A DNA stretch of 40,710 nt from Rhizobiaceae bacterium (GCA_023953775.1 JAMLJD010000037.1:1-40710), one strand, 5' to 3'. Numbered from the stretch's first letter, positions 24,898-34,787 are shown. Translations and numbers: made by a program. Notes: generated from the sequence alone by a model not told the origin.

Positions 24898-26151
24898 ATG
24901 AGACATCTCTTATTCGCATCCGCCTTCATGCTGGCCGGTGCAACCGCCCTGCATGCGCAGGAGACGGAGGTTCGGGTTCACTACGCAATCCCGACCATTT
25001 GGGCCGACACGCAGCAGAAGCTGGCTGACGCCTTCATGGAAAAGCACTCGGACATCAAGATCACGCTCGATGGACCGGCGGACACCTACGAGGACGGCGC
25101 CCAGCGCCTGCTGCGCGAGGCCGTTGCAGGGACCGGTCCGGACGTCGCCTATGTCGGCCTGAATCTCTGGCGCGTTCTGGAAGATCGCGGTCTCGCCCAG
25201 CCACTCGACGGTTTCATCGGCGATGACCCGCTGTCCAAGGGCTACACCCCCGCGCTGCTGTCGCTCGGCCGGTTCGAGGACGCGCAATACGCGCTGGCGA
25301 CCTCGGCATCGACACTGGTCATGTACGTCAACCCGACGCTGGTCGAGAAGGCCGGCGGCTCCATGGACGACTTTCCCGACACGTTTGACGGCGTGATCGA
25401 GCTTGCCGCCAAGATCGATGCCCTCGGGGATGGCACCGACGGCATATGGATCTATCCGCATGACTGGCGCTATCAGTCGCTGCTCGGCTCCCATGGCGGT
25501 CGTCCGATGAACGCGGACGAAAGCGACATCACCTTCGATGGTCCGGAAGGCATAGCAGCGGCCGGCCTCTACCAGCGCTTCGCCAAGGAAGCGGGGATGC
25601 AGTCCTATTCGGAAAACGATGCGCGCCAGGCTTTCCCCGCCGGCACGCTCGGCATCATGTTCGAAAGCTCCTCGCTCCAGAAGCGCTTCACCGAAGGCGC
25701 GGGCGACAAGTTCGACGTGACGATCAAGCCGTTGCCGATCGCCGCCGACGACAAGTCGAAAGTCTATTTCCCGACTGGCGGTTCGGCCATCGTAATGCTT
25801 GCCAAGGATGACGCCAGGCAGAAGGCCGCCTGGGAGTACATTGCCTTCGTGACCGGTCCCGAAGGCCAGAAGATCATCGTCGAGAATACCGGCTATGCTC
25901 CGGCAAACGCCAAGGTCATCGAGGACAAGTCGTACCTCGGCGATTTCTACGCCAACAACCCCAATGCTCTGGTGGCGCATAGCCAGGTCGCCAACTTTGC
26001 CGGCCCCTGGTACGCCTATCCGGGCGCCGAGGGTGTCGCAGCGACCGATCTCATAGCGGCGTCCCTGGTCGAGGTCGCCGAAGGCGCGGAGCCCGACTCC
26101 ACCATCAAGGACCTTGCCGAAACGCTGCGCGGCCTGTTGGGCATGAAGTAG
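24898..26151 (+). CDS. extracellular sugar-binding protein (family 1)
   Basis: This protein has 417 residues with a GAGGAG ribosome site. The signal peptide MRHLLFASAFMLAGATALHA is probably cut before QETEVRV. The mature N-terminus (VHYAIPTIWADTQQKLADAF, MEKHSDIKITLDGPAD) and the line AWEYIAFVTGPEGQKIIVEN followed by TGYAPANAK are standard for family 1 binding proteins that take up sugars, polyols or glycerol phosphates. WIYPHDWRYQSLLGSHGGRP is a likely ligand region. It is the last gene of the DeoR-linked importer. The sugar is not identifiable from the sequence. Confidence 0.92.
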   Translation: MRHLLFASAFMLAGATALHAQETEVRVHYAIPTIWADTQQKLADAFMEKHSDIKITLDGPADTYEDGAQRLLREAVAGTGPDVAYVGLNLWRVLEDRGLAQPLDGFIGDDPLSKGYTPALLSLGRFEDAQYALATSASTLVMYVNPTLVEKAGGSMDDFPDTFDGVIELAAKIDALGDGTDGIWIYPHDWRYQSLLGSHGGRPMNADESDITFDGPEGIAAAGLYQRFAKEAGMQSYSENDARQAFPAGTLGIMFESSSLQKRFTEGAGDKFDVTIKPLPIAADDKSKVYFPTGGSAIVMLAKDDARQKAAWEYIAFVTGPEGQKIIVENTGYAPANAKVIEDKSYLGDFYANNPNALVAHSQVANFAGPWYAYPGAEGVAATDLIAASLVEVAEGAEPDSTIKDLAETLRGLLGMK

Positions 26152-26163
26152 CGGCTCGGCGAA

Positions 26164-26199
26164 CGCCGGCGGGCGGCATCCTCCCGCTGCCTGCCGGCG
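26164..26199. terminator. hairpin between convergent importer operons
   Basis: CGCCGGC (26164-26170) pairs with GCCGGCG (26193-26199), and the inner bases extend the stem to about 14 pairs with two wobbles and a loop near 26178-26185. It lies just after the plus-strand binding-protein stop and ahead of the convergent permease end, so it could end transcription from both sides. A T-run is weak. Confidence 0.5.
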
Positions 26200-26311
26200 C
26201 TGCATCGTTTCCGGCCGAGTTGCCGGAAAACGGGAGGTCTGTTCGACCAACTGCAAGCCGGTCGATCCGATCTCGAGATTGCCGTCTAGGGTCAGGAGCG
26301 GATATGCAAGG

Positions 26312-27271
26312 TTACTTGCTGCGGCCGTATGAGGAGGTCGCGACGGCGATCAGCACGATTGCGCCGATGAGCATCTCGCGCACATAGCTGTCGACATTCA
26401 TCTGCGTCAGCCCGTTGTCGAGAATGCCGAGGATCAGCACCCCGACCAGCGTCGCGAGCACACGCGGCTCGCCCTCCTTTCCCATGGTCATGCCTAGAAA
26501 GACGGCGGCAATTGCGTCGAGCATCAGCCCGGCGCCTTGCGTGGGATTGGCCGAGGCGACACGGCTGGCATACATCAGGCCGGCCAGCGCGGCCCCGACC
26601 CCGGTCAGCACGAAGGCGCTCGATCTCAGCCGCGTTACCCGGACGCCGGCGAGACGGGCCGCCTCGCGGTTGCCGCCGATGGCGTAGAGCCGGCGGCCAT
26701 AGGTGGTCTGCTCCAGAAGCACCCAGGTGACCGCCAGAACGACCAGGGCGGAAATCGACAGGAAGGGCAGCTTCAGCCCCGCCAGACCGATACCGTCGAG
26801 CGGGATGCCTGAGCGTGCGAACCCGGAAAAGGCGGCGGGGATGTCGCGGCCGAATATGGTCCGGCCGCCGGAGACGAAGAACGCCAGGCCGCTGAAGATC
26901 GTCAGCGTGCCAAGCGTCGCGACGAAGGGCAGGATGCCGACGACCGCGACCAGGAAGCCGTTGAGCAGCCCGCCGAGCATGCCGACCACGAGCGCCGCGC
27001 CAACGCCGACCCACAAGGGATAGCCCAGCGCGAACAGCACCGCCGCGACGATGCCCGCGAGGCTCGCCATCGACCCGACCGACAGGTCGAAGTCACCCAT
27101 CACCATCACGACTGTCATCGCGAAGGCGACCACGGCCAGCATGGAAATCTGCTGCGAGACGTTGATCAGATTGCGGGCCGTCAGAAAGGTGTCGGGGAGC
27201 TGGACCGCGAAGAACACGACGATCAGGAGCAGCCCCAGCAGCGTGCCCATCTGGCGAAAACGGGCGATCAT
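26312..27271 (-). CDS. ribose-type ABC transporter permease (RbsC family)
   Basis: This inner-membrane subunit has 319 residues from ATG 27271, which overlaps the stop of the ATPase gene as ATGA. The hallmark MVMGDFDLSVGSMASLAGIV lies after the second helix. It is followed by GLLNGFLVAVVGILPFVATL and GREAARLAGV-type cytoplasmic residues (GGNREAARLAGVRVTRLRSS), all characteristic of RbsC/XylH-type permeases. The end NGLTQMNVDSYVREMLIGAI is also typical. It is the last gene of the operon. Confidence 0.93.
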   Translation of the reverse strand: MIARFRQMGTLLGLLLIVVFFAVQLPDTFLTARNLINVSQQISMLAVVAFAMTVVMVMGDFDLSVGSMASLAGIVAAVLFALGYPLWVGVGAALVVGMLGGLLNGFLVAVVGILPFVATLGTLTIFSGLAFFVSGGRTIFGRDIPAAFSGFARSGIPLDGIGLAGLKLPFLSISALVVLAVTWVLLEQTTYGRRLYAIGGNREAARLAGVRVTRLRSSAFVLTGVGAALAGLMYASRVASANPTQGAGLMLDAIAAVFLGMTMGKEGEPRVLATLVGVLILGILDNGLTQMNVDSYVREMLIGAIVLIAVATSSYGRSK

Positions 27272-28788
27272 CCGGCCTCCGCCATCCTGTCGGCGGCATA
27301 GAACATCTCGAGCAGATCGCTCGACGCCATGCCGGCCGGATCGACGATGGCGTGCTGGACACCCCCGCCGAGGATCAGGATACGGTCGCACATGCCGAGA
27401 AGCTCGGGCAGGTCCGTGGAAGACATGATGATGCCGCAGCCCTGCTCGCTCAGTTCGCGCACGAGCTTGTAGATCTCGAACTTGGCGCCGACATCGACGC
27501 CGCGCGTCGGCTCGTCCAGCAGCAGCAGATGCGGGGTCGAACCCAGCGCCCGAGCGAAGACCACCTTCTGCTGGTTGCCGCCGGAAAGCTGCCACACCGA
27601 CTGTTCGGGGCCCTCCGCCTTGAGATGCACCCGCGACGACAGCTCCACCGTGCGCTTGCGTTCGCGCGAGCGCCGCGCGCGCCAGCCTGCATAATGCGGC
27701 AGCAGCGTGTTGAGCCGCACGTTCATGTGCATCATCAGGCCTTCCGACCGGCGCTCCTGCGGCACGTAGGCAACGCCGCGCGACCAGGCCGCGGACGGCG
27801 ACGATGGGAGGCGGGCGTTTTCGAGCAGCGCCGTGCCGCCGGTCTGTTTCTCCAGCCCGAGGAATAGCCGCAGCAGCTCGGTCTGGCCGGATCCCGCGAG
27901 GCCGGCAACGCCGAGTATCTCGCCTCTGGCCAGTGTGAAGTTCAACCCGGCGAGCATGGTTGAGGAGACATTCTGCAATTCGCACACCGCGTCGGCGCCA
28001 CGAGGAGCGGTCCGGTCGGGAAATCCGCTGGCGATGTCGCGCCCTGTCATGGCAAGGATGATGCCTTCGCGACTTGTCTCGGCAAGCGGCGCGGACATGA
28101 CGTGGCGACCGTTGCGCAGCACGCTGACGTCATCGCAGACGCGCATGACTTCCTCCATGCGGTGGGAGACGTAGAGGATCGCCGCACCCTGTTCCTTCAG
28201 CCGTGCGATGACGGCGAAGAGCTTTTCGGATTCGGCCTCATTGAGCGCCGCGGTCGGCTCGTCGAAGACGTAAAGGCACGGCGCCATTTCGCTCTCATGG
28301 GCAACCAGCGCCGAGGCGATCTTGATGAGCATCCGGTCGCCGGTGCCCAGCGCGCCGGCATGGCGCCTGACGTTGATATGGTCAACGCCGAGCGCCGCGA
28401 GCGCGGCGGTCGCACGTCGCCCGAGTTCCGCCCAGTCGACCAGGAACCCGGCACGAACCGGCATCTCCTGCCCGAGCAGGATGTTCTCGGCCACCGACAG
28501 TTGGGGAATGATGTTGAGTTCCTGGTGGATGAAGCGGAAGCCGGCTGCGGCCGCGTCCGCGGTCGAACGCAGCGGAACGTCGTCGCCGTTCTTCCTGACG
28601 GTCATGGCATCGGCCGGTACGACGCCCGCGAGCAGCTTGATGAAGGTCGATTTGCCGGCGCCGTTTTCGCCCATGAGGGCGTGAACGCGGCCCGGTTGCA
28701 GCCGCAGCGTAACGTCGTCGAGCACCGTCGCCGGGCCGTAGCGCTTGCTCAGCCCGGCGAATTCCAATGCCGTATCGGTGGTATCGGC
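27268..28788 (-). CDS. ribose-type ABC transporter ATPase with two nucleotide-binding domains (RbsA family)
   Basis: The protein has 506 residues if translation starts at TTG 28788, which has GGGGG upstream. TTG 28821, 11 bases after the binding-protein stop, would add 11 residues; neither start is strong. Domain 1 has Walker A GENGAGKST, but the usual LSxGxQQ signature is replaced by LGTGDRM, before LYVFDEPTAAL. Domain 2 has the degenerate Walker A GLAGSGQTEL normal for the family, a canonical LSGGNQQKVVFARAL and LLLLDEPTRGVDVG. It energises import with the permease whose gene it overlaps. Confidence 0.9.
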   Translation of the reverse strand, partial: ADTTDTALEFAGLSKRYGPATVLDDVTLRLQPGRVHALMGENGAGKSTFIKLLAGVVPADAMTVRKNGDDVPLRSTADAAAAGFRFIHQELNIIPQLSVAENILLGQEMPVRAGFLVDWAELGRRATAALAALGVDHINVRRHAGALGTGDRMLIKIASALVAHESEMAPCLYVFDEPTAALNEAESEKLFAVIARLKEQGAAILYVSHRMEEVMRVCDDVSVLRNGRHVMSAPLAETSREGIILAMTGRDIASGFPDRTAPRGADAVCELQNVSSTMLAGLNFTLARGEILGVAGLAGSGQTELLRLFLGLEKQTGGTALLENARLPSSPSAAWSRGVAYVPQERRSEGLMMHMNVRLNTLLPHYAGWRARRSRERKRTVELSSRVHLKAEGPEQSVWQLSGGNQQKVVFARALGSTPHLLLLDEPTRGVDVGAKFEIYKLVRELSEQGCGIIMSSTDLPELLGMCDRILILGGGVQHAIVDPAGMASSDLLEMFYAADRMAEAG

Positions 28789-28831
28789 CAATGGATTGCC
28801 CCCGGTGTGCGGTCCCGGCAATCCGTTGCGA

Positions 28832-29740
28832 TCACTGCTGCGCGTTGGCCGCGGTGATCAGCCGTGTCGGCACGTAGATGACCTTGGCGCGGATATCCTC
28901 GCCGGCCATTGCGCGCGCCGCGGCATCGGCGGCGGCCTTGCCGATGCCCTCGAAATCCTGCGCCACCGAGGCTTCGAAATTGCCACCGGCCGCGATCGCG
29001 TCGCGCGCCTGCGGATTGGCGTCGATGCCCACGACGACGATGCCCTCATCCGCGCGGCCGGCATCCTCGATGGCCTGCAGTGCGCCCAGCGCCGGCTGGT
29101 CCCAGGCGGCCCAGACCGCGGCGATGGAGCCGGGCTCCGGATTGGCGGCGAGCACCGCCTCCATCTTGGCGCGGCTGTCGGCGATGCCGCCATCCTGCAC
29201 GTCGGGCGTGATGCGGTCGACCACCTCGATATCGGGATGGTTGCCGAAGACGGCGTCAGCGATCACGCCGCGCACCTGAACCGGCGGAAATGCGTCAAAG
29301 ACGAACATCACGACGCGGCCCTTGCCCTCGATGCGGTTGGCCACATAGACCGACGTCTCGGCGGCCATCGCATAGCCGTTGGAGGTGACGTTGGTGACCA
29401 GCAACGGGTCGGCACCCGCGTCCATGCCGATGACGGGAATGCCGGCATCCGCCGCCACCTGCAGCCCGGCGGCCACCTGCGCGGGATCGACATTGATGAC
29501 GATCGCATCGACCTTCTGGTTCACCGCGTCCTCGATGCGCGAGATCACCGCCGCGACATCGCCCGCTGTATCGACGACATTGACGTCCCAACCCTTCGCG
29601 GCCGCCTCCGCCTCGAAGCCCTGGACATAGGCCTGCGTGCCCGGCTGGGCGAGGAACGGCGTGACGACAGTCACCTTCTCGGCGAGCGCGGCGGTTGCGG
29701 TGAGGCCGGCGACGGCCAGTGAAAGAAGCAGAGATTTCAT
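28832..29740 (-). CDS. periplasmic sugar-binding protein, RbsB type
   Basis: This protein has 302 residues, with GGGGGGAA before ATG 29740. The signal peptide MKSLLLSLAVAGLTATAALA is cleaved before EKVTVV. The type I periplasmic-binding fold is evident in GTQAYVQGFEAEAAAKGWDV, AIVINVDPAQVAAGLQVAAD, AGIPVIGMDAG and VVVGIDANPQARDAI. AAWDQPALGALQAIEDAG forms part of the ligand cleft. The ligand is probably a monosaccharide or polyol, given the FGGY kinase gene upstream. Confidence 0.92.
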   Translation of the reverse strand: MKSLLLSLAVAGLTATAALAEKVTVVTPFLAQPGTQAYVQGFEAEAAAKGWDVNVVDTAGDVAAVISRIEDAVNQKVDAIVINVDPAQVAAGLQVAADAGIPVIGMDAGADPLLVTNVTSNGYAMAAETSVYVANRIEGKGRVVMFVFDAFPPVQVRGVIADAVFGNHPDIEVVDRITPDVQDGGIADSRAKMEAVLAANPEPGSIAAVWAAWDQPALGALQAIEDAGRADEGIVVVGIDANPQARDAIAAGGNFEASVAQDFEGIGKAAADAAARAMAGEDIRAKVIYVPTRLITAANAQQ

Positions 29741-29861
29741 GGGTTCCCCCCAACGCTGTTGTTGTTCCCTTTGACCGCCATTTATAGGCGTCGCTTTGTT
29801 TTCCGCACAGATGGCGCGGGCCGAAAGATGCAGTTTCGGGATATTCGCGGATCGGTGCGCA

Positions 29862-31322
29862 TCACGACACGACCAGGCGCTTGCCGATCGACTCATTGGC
29901 GGCGATCGCCTCCTTGTAGAGCCCGAAAAGGTCATCATAGAGGTTGCGCTTCCGCGGATCGGGTTCCCAGGCCTGATCATAGCGCGCGAAGCAGGCATGC
30001 GCCTCCTCAAGGTCAGCGTAGCCGCCCCGGGCAAAGGCAGCGAGGCTGGCCGCGCCGACGATCCCCGGCTCGTTGACGGCAAGCCGCTCCAGCCGCCGGC
30101 CGAGAATGTCGGCGCGGATCTGGCCCCATATGTCGGGTATGAAGCCGCCGCCGCCGCAGCGTATCGTATCGTTCCTGACATTGGCCGACGCTTCGAGTGC
30201 GCCCAGCACATGGCGCGCCGAGAACGCGACGCCCTCATAGACGGCCCGTGCGAAGTCCGGCATCGCCATGCCGGAATCGATGCCGACAAAGGCGCCGCGC
30301 AGGCCGGCGTTCCAGAGCGGCGCGCGCTCGCCGGCAAGCTGCGGCAGGAAGAGCGGCGTGGGGTTGCGGCGCGGGGTCGCCGCGACCAGAGCGGCCATGT
30401 CGCCGGCCTTCATCCCGGTCAACTCGCAGAACCAGCCCTGCGAGGCGCCGCCCGATTGTGTCGGGCCGGCATGCAGCCGCAGCCCCTCGGCTTCGGTGAA
30501 CACGATGATGCCGGGCTCGCCAGTCACTTCGTCCGAGGAGATGCCGAGCACCTCGCTGGTGCCGCTGACATAAACCGTTCTGCCATTGGTGGACGCCCCG
30601 GTGCCGAACAGCCCTGCCCACCCGTCCATCGTCCCGGTGGTCATCGGCACGCCGGGCAGACCGAATGCATTGGCGACTTCGCCGACGATGCCTGAGAGCT
30701 TTTTCAACGGCGCGAGCCGTTCGGCGGCGCCCGGCACGAGATCGAGGATCGGACCGACATAATCGTGGTCGATGCCGACAATGCCGACATTGGACACCGG
30801 GTCGGTACACAGCTCGCCGGTCAGCTTCAGGAGGCAGTAATCCTTGGGCAGCAGAACGCGGGCGGTTCGTTCCCAGACGTCCGGACGATGGCGCGAGACC
30901 CAGAGCATGCGGGCCAGCGGGTGCGACGCGTCGATGGGAATCGGGGCGCCCAGCCATCGGATCTTCTCCGCGACGGAAATGCGCGCATCGAGCTCCGCAG
31001 CCTCGGCGCTGGCGCGCGTGTCCTGCCAGAGAATGGCGGGCATCAGCGGTTCGCCCGCGCTGTCGGTGAACACATGCGTGTTGACCTGGCTGCACAATCC
31101 CCCGACGCCGATGCGGCCGCCGAAGCCTTCGGTCGCAAAACGTTCCAGCGCGGAGCCGACAAGGCGCATCCAGTCGGCGGGCTCCTGCTCGGCGCGATCG
31201 GCGGAAGGGCGGGCGGTCGGATATGCCTCTGCGAAGTGCGAAAGGCAGTTGCCCGCCCGGTCGAGGACGGCTGCCTTGACCGATGTGGAACCGAGGTCGA
31301 TGCCCAGCACCAAGTCGGTCAT
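29862..31322 (-). CDS. FGGY-family carbohydrate kinase (xylulokinase-like)
   Basis: This kinase has 486 residues from ATG 31322 (AGGAG nine bases upstream). The N-terminal phosphate-1 motif is LVLGIDLGSTSVKAAVLDRA. The middle shows ILWQDTRASAEAAEL and the catalytic Asp in TTGTMDGWAGLFGTGA. The C-terminal ATP site is IRCGGGGFIPDIWGQIRADI, followed by GIVGAASLAAFARGGYAD. This fits xylulokinase and related pentulose or polyol kinases; the substrate is set by residues I cannot assign. It would phosphorylate the sugar brought in by the following ribose-type importer. Confidence 0.9.
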   Translation of the reverse strand: MTDLVLGIDLGSTSVKAAVLDRAGNCLSHFAEAYPTARPSADRAEQEPADWMRLVGSALERFATEGFGGRIGVGGLCSQVNTHVFTDSAGEPLMPAILWQDTRASAEAAELDARISVAEKIRWLGAPIPIDASHPLARMLWVSRHRPDVWERTARVLLPKDYCLLKLTGELCTDPVSNVGIVGIDHDYVGPILDLVPGAAERLAPLKKLSGIVGEVANAFGLPGVPMTTGTMDGWAGLFGTGASTNGRTVYVSGTSEVLGISSDEVTGEPGIIVFTEAEGLRLHAGPTQSGGASQGWFCELTGMKAGDMAALVAATPRRNPTPLFLPQLAGERAPLWNAGLRGAFVGIDSGMAMPDFARAVYEGVAFSARHVLGALEASANVRNDTIRCGGGGFIPDIWGQIRADILGRRLERLAVNEPGIVGAASLAAFARGGYADLEEAHACFARYDQAWEPDPRKRNLYDDLFGLYKEAIAANESIGKRLVVS

Positions 31323-31444
31323 GCCCGGAACTCTCCTGCTATTTCTGCCCATGCAGGACCGGCGTCTACGGTCCCCAACGCGATTTCGATACGGGCATGG
31401 CGAGGGGTTCGCCGGCGATGGTCACGCGCCATTTCCATGCCGTT

Positions 31445-32518
31445 CTAGCAAATGCCGGCGGTGTCGGCCGCGCGCGCCCTGCCCTCGGCGCCCGGTCGCT
31501 GGCGCATCGTGGCCGACGGCTTTTCGCCGTAGGTTTCGAAGTAGCGCTTCGAAAACCGCCCCATATGGCGAAACCCGGCCCGGAACGCGGCATCCGCGAC
31601 CGAGGGGGCGGCGTTCAGCAATTGCGCGCGGGCGGCCGCGAGCCGCTTCTGTTCGAGCTGCCGCATCGGGGTGGTGTTGAGAAACTCCGTGAACTGATTG
31701 AACAGGCTGCGTTCGCTGACGCCCGTCAGCGCGACCAGATCGGTCATGCGAATGTCGTCGCGGTAGTGGGCCGCGAAATACATCAGGCATTTGTGCAGCG
31801 CGGCCGGCATCGCCGTGCGGCGCTCGGGCTCGGCGCGTGCGCCGTGGCAGGCACGGATATAGGCAAGGACGGAATCGATCACCGCCGCGGAAAGCGGCGA
31901 GACGTGCAGCGTGGAACGGCCCTGCTTCAGCCCGCGCTCGAACTCGGCTTTCAGGAGCAGCATGCTTTGCTGGACGCGCCATCCCTCGGTGTTCTGGAAT
32001 TCGATCTGCGGCGGCACCGCCGGAAGGCTGGCGCCGGGATCCTGAACCAGCGCCTGCCAGCGGCGAACCACCTCGCTGGCCTTCAGCTTGAGCATGAACT
32101 GCATGGTACCCGGTCGCCACAGCGAACCGAGCGCCCGGTTCGGCGGCAGGAAAAGCGCGTGCGTTGCGGACGATTCACAATCGTTCTCGCCCTCGAGGCT
32201 CAGCTTTACGCCGCCCGAGACGGGCATTTCCAGCATGTAGAAATCCGGAAACGGCCCCGGCTGGATTTCGACCTCGCCGCCATAGCGGAGAAAATTGGCC
32301 GATCCCTCCTTTATCGGAGCGAAGATGTGCACGAAGTCGAAACCGGACGACCGGGAGCGGTGGTACAATTCATGATCGGTATAGCGCGAGGCCAGCCAGG
32401 CGCGCGCCTCGCCCGGGTCGGTCGTGCGGCTCCGCGTCACATTCGTCGCGGAACCGGTGGAGATGATCGGACGCGACAGGTTCACGGCTCCCAATCCGTT
32501 CTCGATACGCGGTTGCAT
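31445..32518 (-). CDS. AraC-family transcriptional regulator
   Basis: This regulator has 357 residues from ATG 32518. The N-terminal half is a ligand-binding region of the AraC_binding_2 type (FDFVHIFAPIKEGSANFLRY, FPDFYMLEMPVSGG, ALFLPPNRALGS). The C-terminal half holds two helix-turn-helix motifs, MTDLVALTGVSERSLFNQFT and PSVADAAFRAGFRHMGRFSK, then RYFETYGEKPSATMRQ. It lies 24 bases after trpB on the same strand and 122 bases before the kinase gene, so it could regulate either. The kinase/importer operon is the more usual partner. Confidence 0.88.
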   Translation of the reverse strand: MQPRIENGLGAVNLSRPIISTGSATNVTRSRTTDPGEARAWLASRYTDHELYHRSRSSGFDFVHIFAPIKEGSANFLRYGGEVEIQPGPFPDFYMLEMPVSGGVKLSLEGENDCESSATHALFLPPNRALGSLWRPGTMQFMLKLKASEVVRRWQALVQDPGASLPAVPPQIEFQNTEGWRVQQSMLLLKAEFERGLKQGRSTLHVSPLSAAVIDSVLAYIRACHGARAEPERRTAMPAALHKCLMYFAAHYRDDIRMTDLVALTGVSERSLFNQFTEFLNTTPMRQLEQKRLAAARAQLLNAAPSVADAAFRAGFRHMGRFSKRYFETYGEKPSATMRQRPGAEGRARAADTAGIC

Positions 32519-32541
32519 CGACACGATAGGTCCAGCCGCCG

Positions 32542-33795
32542 CTATTGTGAAGCGGCCGGTTGCGTCATGCCGTCCATGTTGACGCCAAGCGCGCGGGCGG
32601 CCGTGAAGATGTCCTTGTCGCCGCGGCCGCACAAATTCATGCAGACGATGTGATCAGCCGGAAGCCGGGGCGCGATCTTCATCACATGCGCGAGTGCATG
32701 GGCCGGTTCGAGCGCCGGAATGATACCTTCCGTCTCGCAGCAGAGCTGGAACGCGGCCAGCGCTTCCGTGTCGGTGATGGCGACATACTCGACCCGCCCC
32801 TGCTCGTGCAGCCACGCATGTTCGGGTCCGATGCCCGGATAGTCGAGGCCTGCCGAGATCGAGAAGCCTTCGAGGATCTGCCCGTCATCGTCCTGCAGGA
32901 GGTAGGTCTTGTTGCCGTGCAGGACGCCGGGCCGGCCACCGCTGATCGAGGCGCAATGCCCGGTCTTGTTCTCGAGCCCCTTGCCGCCCGCTTCGACGCC
33001 GATGATGGCGACTTCGGCATCGTCGAGGAACGGGTGAAACAGCCCGATCGCATTCGAGCCGCCGCCGATGGCCGCGACGATGGTGTCGGGAAGCCGGCCT
33101 TCGGCCTCGAGCATCTGCGCGCGCGCTTCCCTGCCGATGATCGACTGGAAGTCGCGGACCATCTGCGGGTAGGGGTGCGCGCCTGCCGCTGTACCGATCA
33201 GGAAATAGGTGTCGTGAACGTTGGAGACCCAGTCGCGCATGGCCTCGTTCATGGCATCCTTCAGCGTGCCTCGCCCGCTGGTGACGGGCACCACGTCCGC
33301 GCCCAGCAGCTTCATGCGAAAGACATTGGGCGCCTGCCGCTGCACGTCATGGGCGCCCATGTAGACGACGCATTTCAACCCGAATTTGGCACAGGCCGTG
33401 GCGGTCGCGACGCCGTGCTGGCCGGCCCCGGTCTCGGCGACGATGCGGGTCTTGCCCATGCGCCGGGCAATCAGCACCTGGCCGAGCACATTGTTGATCT
33501 TGTGCGCGCCGGTATGGTTCAGCTCGTCGCGCTTGAAATAGACCTTCGCGCCGCCGAGGCGCTCGGTCATGCGTTCGGCGAAATAGAGCGGCGAAGGGCG
33601 CCCCACATAATGCGTCCATAGATCATCCATCTCGGACCAGAAGGCCGGATCGTCCTTGGCCCGCCTGTATTCCGCCTCCAGGTCGAGCGTCAGCGGCATC
33701 AGCGCTTCCGGCACGTAGCGCCCGCCGAAAGAGCCGAAGCGGCCGTTTTCGTCGGGACCGTTCACATATGAGTTGATCCCGGTTTCGGCGGGCAT
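32542..33795 (-). CDS. trpB: tryptophan synthase beta chain
   Basis: This cytoplasmic PLP enzyme condenses indole with L-serine to tryptophan. The protein has 417 residues. Lys99 in [16 protein letters not shown] is the Schiff-base lysine, [15 protein letters not shown] carries the conserved Glu-Thr-Gly-Ala-Gly substrate loop, and IGGGSNAIG binds the cofactor phosphate. The start [20 protein letters not shown] resembles versions outside the usual rhizobial TrpB (commonly FGIFGGRFVAETLMPL), from memory rather than a search. It follows trpA by 19 bases, whereas trpB normally precedes trpA. All catalytic elements are present. Confidence 0.97.
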   Translation of the reverse strand: MPAETGINSYVNGPDENGRFGSFGGRYVPEALMPLTLDLEAEYRRAKDDPAFWSEMDDLWTHYVGRPSPLYFAERMTERLGGAKVYFKRDELNHTGAHKINNVLGQVLIARRMGKTRIVAETGAGQHGVATATACAKFGLKCVVYMGAHDVQRQAPNVFRMKLLGADVVPVTSGRGTLKDAMNEAMRDWVSNVHDTYFLIGTAAGAHPYPQMVRDFQSIIGREARAQMLEAEGRLPDTIVAAIGGGSNAIGLFHPFLDDAEVAIIGVEAGGKGLENKTGHCASISGGRPGVLHGNKTYLLQDDDGQILEGFSISAGLDYPGIGPEHAWLHEQGRVEYVAITDTEALAAFQLCCETEGIIPALEPAHALAHVMKIAPRLPADHIVCMNLCGRGDKDIFTAARALGVNMDGMTQPAASQ

Positions 33796-33814
33796 GGCGC
33801 AACTCCTCTCGGGT

Positions 33815-34612
33815 TCAGGTGCGGGCCGAATGTGCGCCGGCGCTCAGCTCGGCGACGAATTTGAAGGTCTCCTCGACAGACCCACGCTCGGCGATCTTGC
33901 TGACGATGGCCGAGCCGACCGCGACGCCGTCGGCGACCGCGGCCATGTCCGCCGCGGCAGCCGGCGTCCTGATGCCGAAGCCGACCACCACCGGCAATCC
34001 GCTCGCCTTGCGTATTTCCTCGATGCGCGGCGCGACGTGTTCGGGCGCGGCGGCGGCCGCGCCGGTCGTCCCCGAGACCGAGACGTAATAGATGAAGCCG
34101 CCGGCATCGCGCACGACGCGCGCCAGCCGTGCTCCATCGGTGGTCGGCGGGACCAGGCGGATGAAGTCGATGCCAGCCTCCCGGGCCGGGTTGCAAAGGT
34201 CGTCGTCTTCCTCGGCCGGAATGTCGACGATGATCAGCCCATCGACGCCGACCGTCGCAGCGTGCGCCAGGAAGCGCTCGACGCCGTAGCTGAAAATCGG
34301 GTTGAAGTAGCCCATCAGGAGGATCGGCGTGGTCGTGTCGCGGGTGCGGAATTCCGCCACCATGTCGAGCGTTGCGCGCACCGTCTGGCCGCTCGCGAGC
34401 GCCCGCAGGCCGGCCATCTGCACGGTCCCGCCATCGGCGACGGGGTCCGTGAACGGCAAACCCAGTTCGATGATGTCGGCTCCGGCGGCGGGCAGCCCGT
34501 CGAGTATCGCCTGCGAGGTCGCCCTGTCGGGGTCGCCGGCCATGACATAGGCGATGAAGGCCGACTTGTTCTCGCTGCGCAGTCGTTCGAAGGTTTCCGA
34601 TATCCGTCCCAC
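33815..34612 (-). CDS. trpA: tryptophan synthase alpha chain
   Basis: This protein has 265 residues from GTG 34612 with GGAGAGA five bases upstream; an in-frame ATG at 34690 would add a non-homologous tail. Started at the GTG, the catalytic residues fall at Glu49 ([10 protein letters not shown]) and Asp60 (TDPVADGG), exactly as in Salmonella Trp[11 protein letters not shown] and [11 protein letters not shown] are the phosphate-binding loops of the TIM barrel. It cleaves indole-glycerol phosphate and channels indole to TrpB. It is transcribed before trpB and after the Liv-type importer genes, with a 175-base gap. No trpF, trpC or trpE gene is in the window. Confidence 0.96.
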   Translation of the reverse strand: MGRISETFERLRSENKSAFIAYVMAGDPDRATSQAILDGLPAAGADIIELGLPFTDPVADGGTVQMAGLRALASGQTVRATLDMVAEFRTRDTTTPILLMGYFNPIFSYGVERFLAHAATVGVDGLIIVDIPAEEDDDLCNPAREAGIDFIRLVPPTTDGARLARVVRDAGGFIYYVSVSGTTGAAAAAPEHVAPRIEEIRKASGLPVVVGFGIRTPAAAADMAAVADGVAVGSAIVSKIAERGSVEETFKFVAELSAGAHSART

Positions 34613-34787
34613 CGCTCTCTCCGCACCGGGTTTGGCTGCCGGCGCTGGCCGGCTGCGGGAAAGACAAATCGCTCCGGTGCTTCGGCACAAGGAAGGAACC
34701 GCCGGACGGCGGCCATTGCTGCGGAATGCGGATAGTGCTGCCGGCAGTCGTTCGGGATTCAGCCAGACAGGCCGAAATCTGGGGCCG

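Noticed and set aside
24910..26256. 448-codon minus-strand open frame
   Set aside because: It is antisense to the sugar-binding protein gene, which has a signal peptide and ribosome site; the antisense product is Arg/Gly-rich without motifs.
27272..27985. 238-residue N-terminal extension of the ribose-type permease
   Set aside because: The extension is antiparallel in frame to the ATPase gene and has no homology; the ATG at 27271 with the ATGA overlap is the real start.
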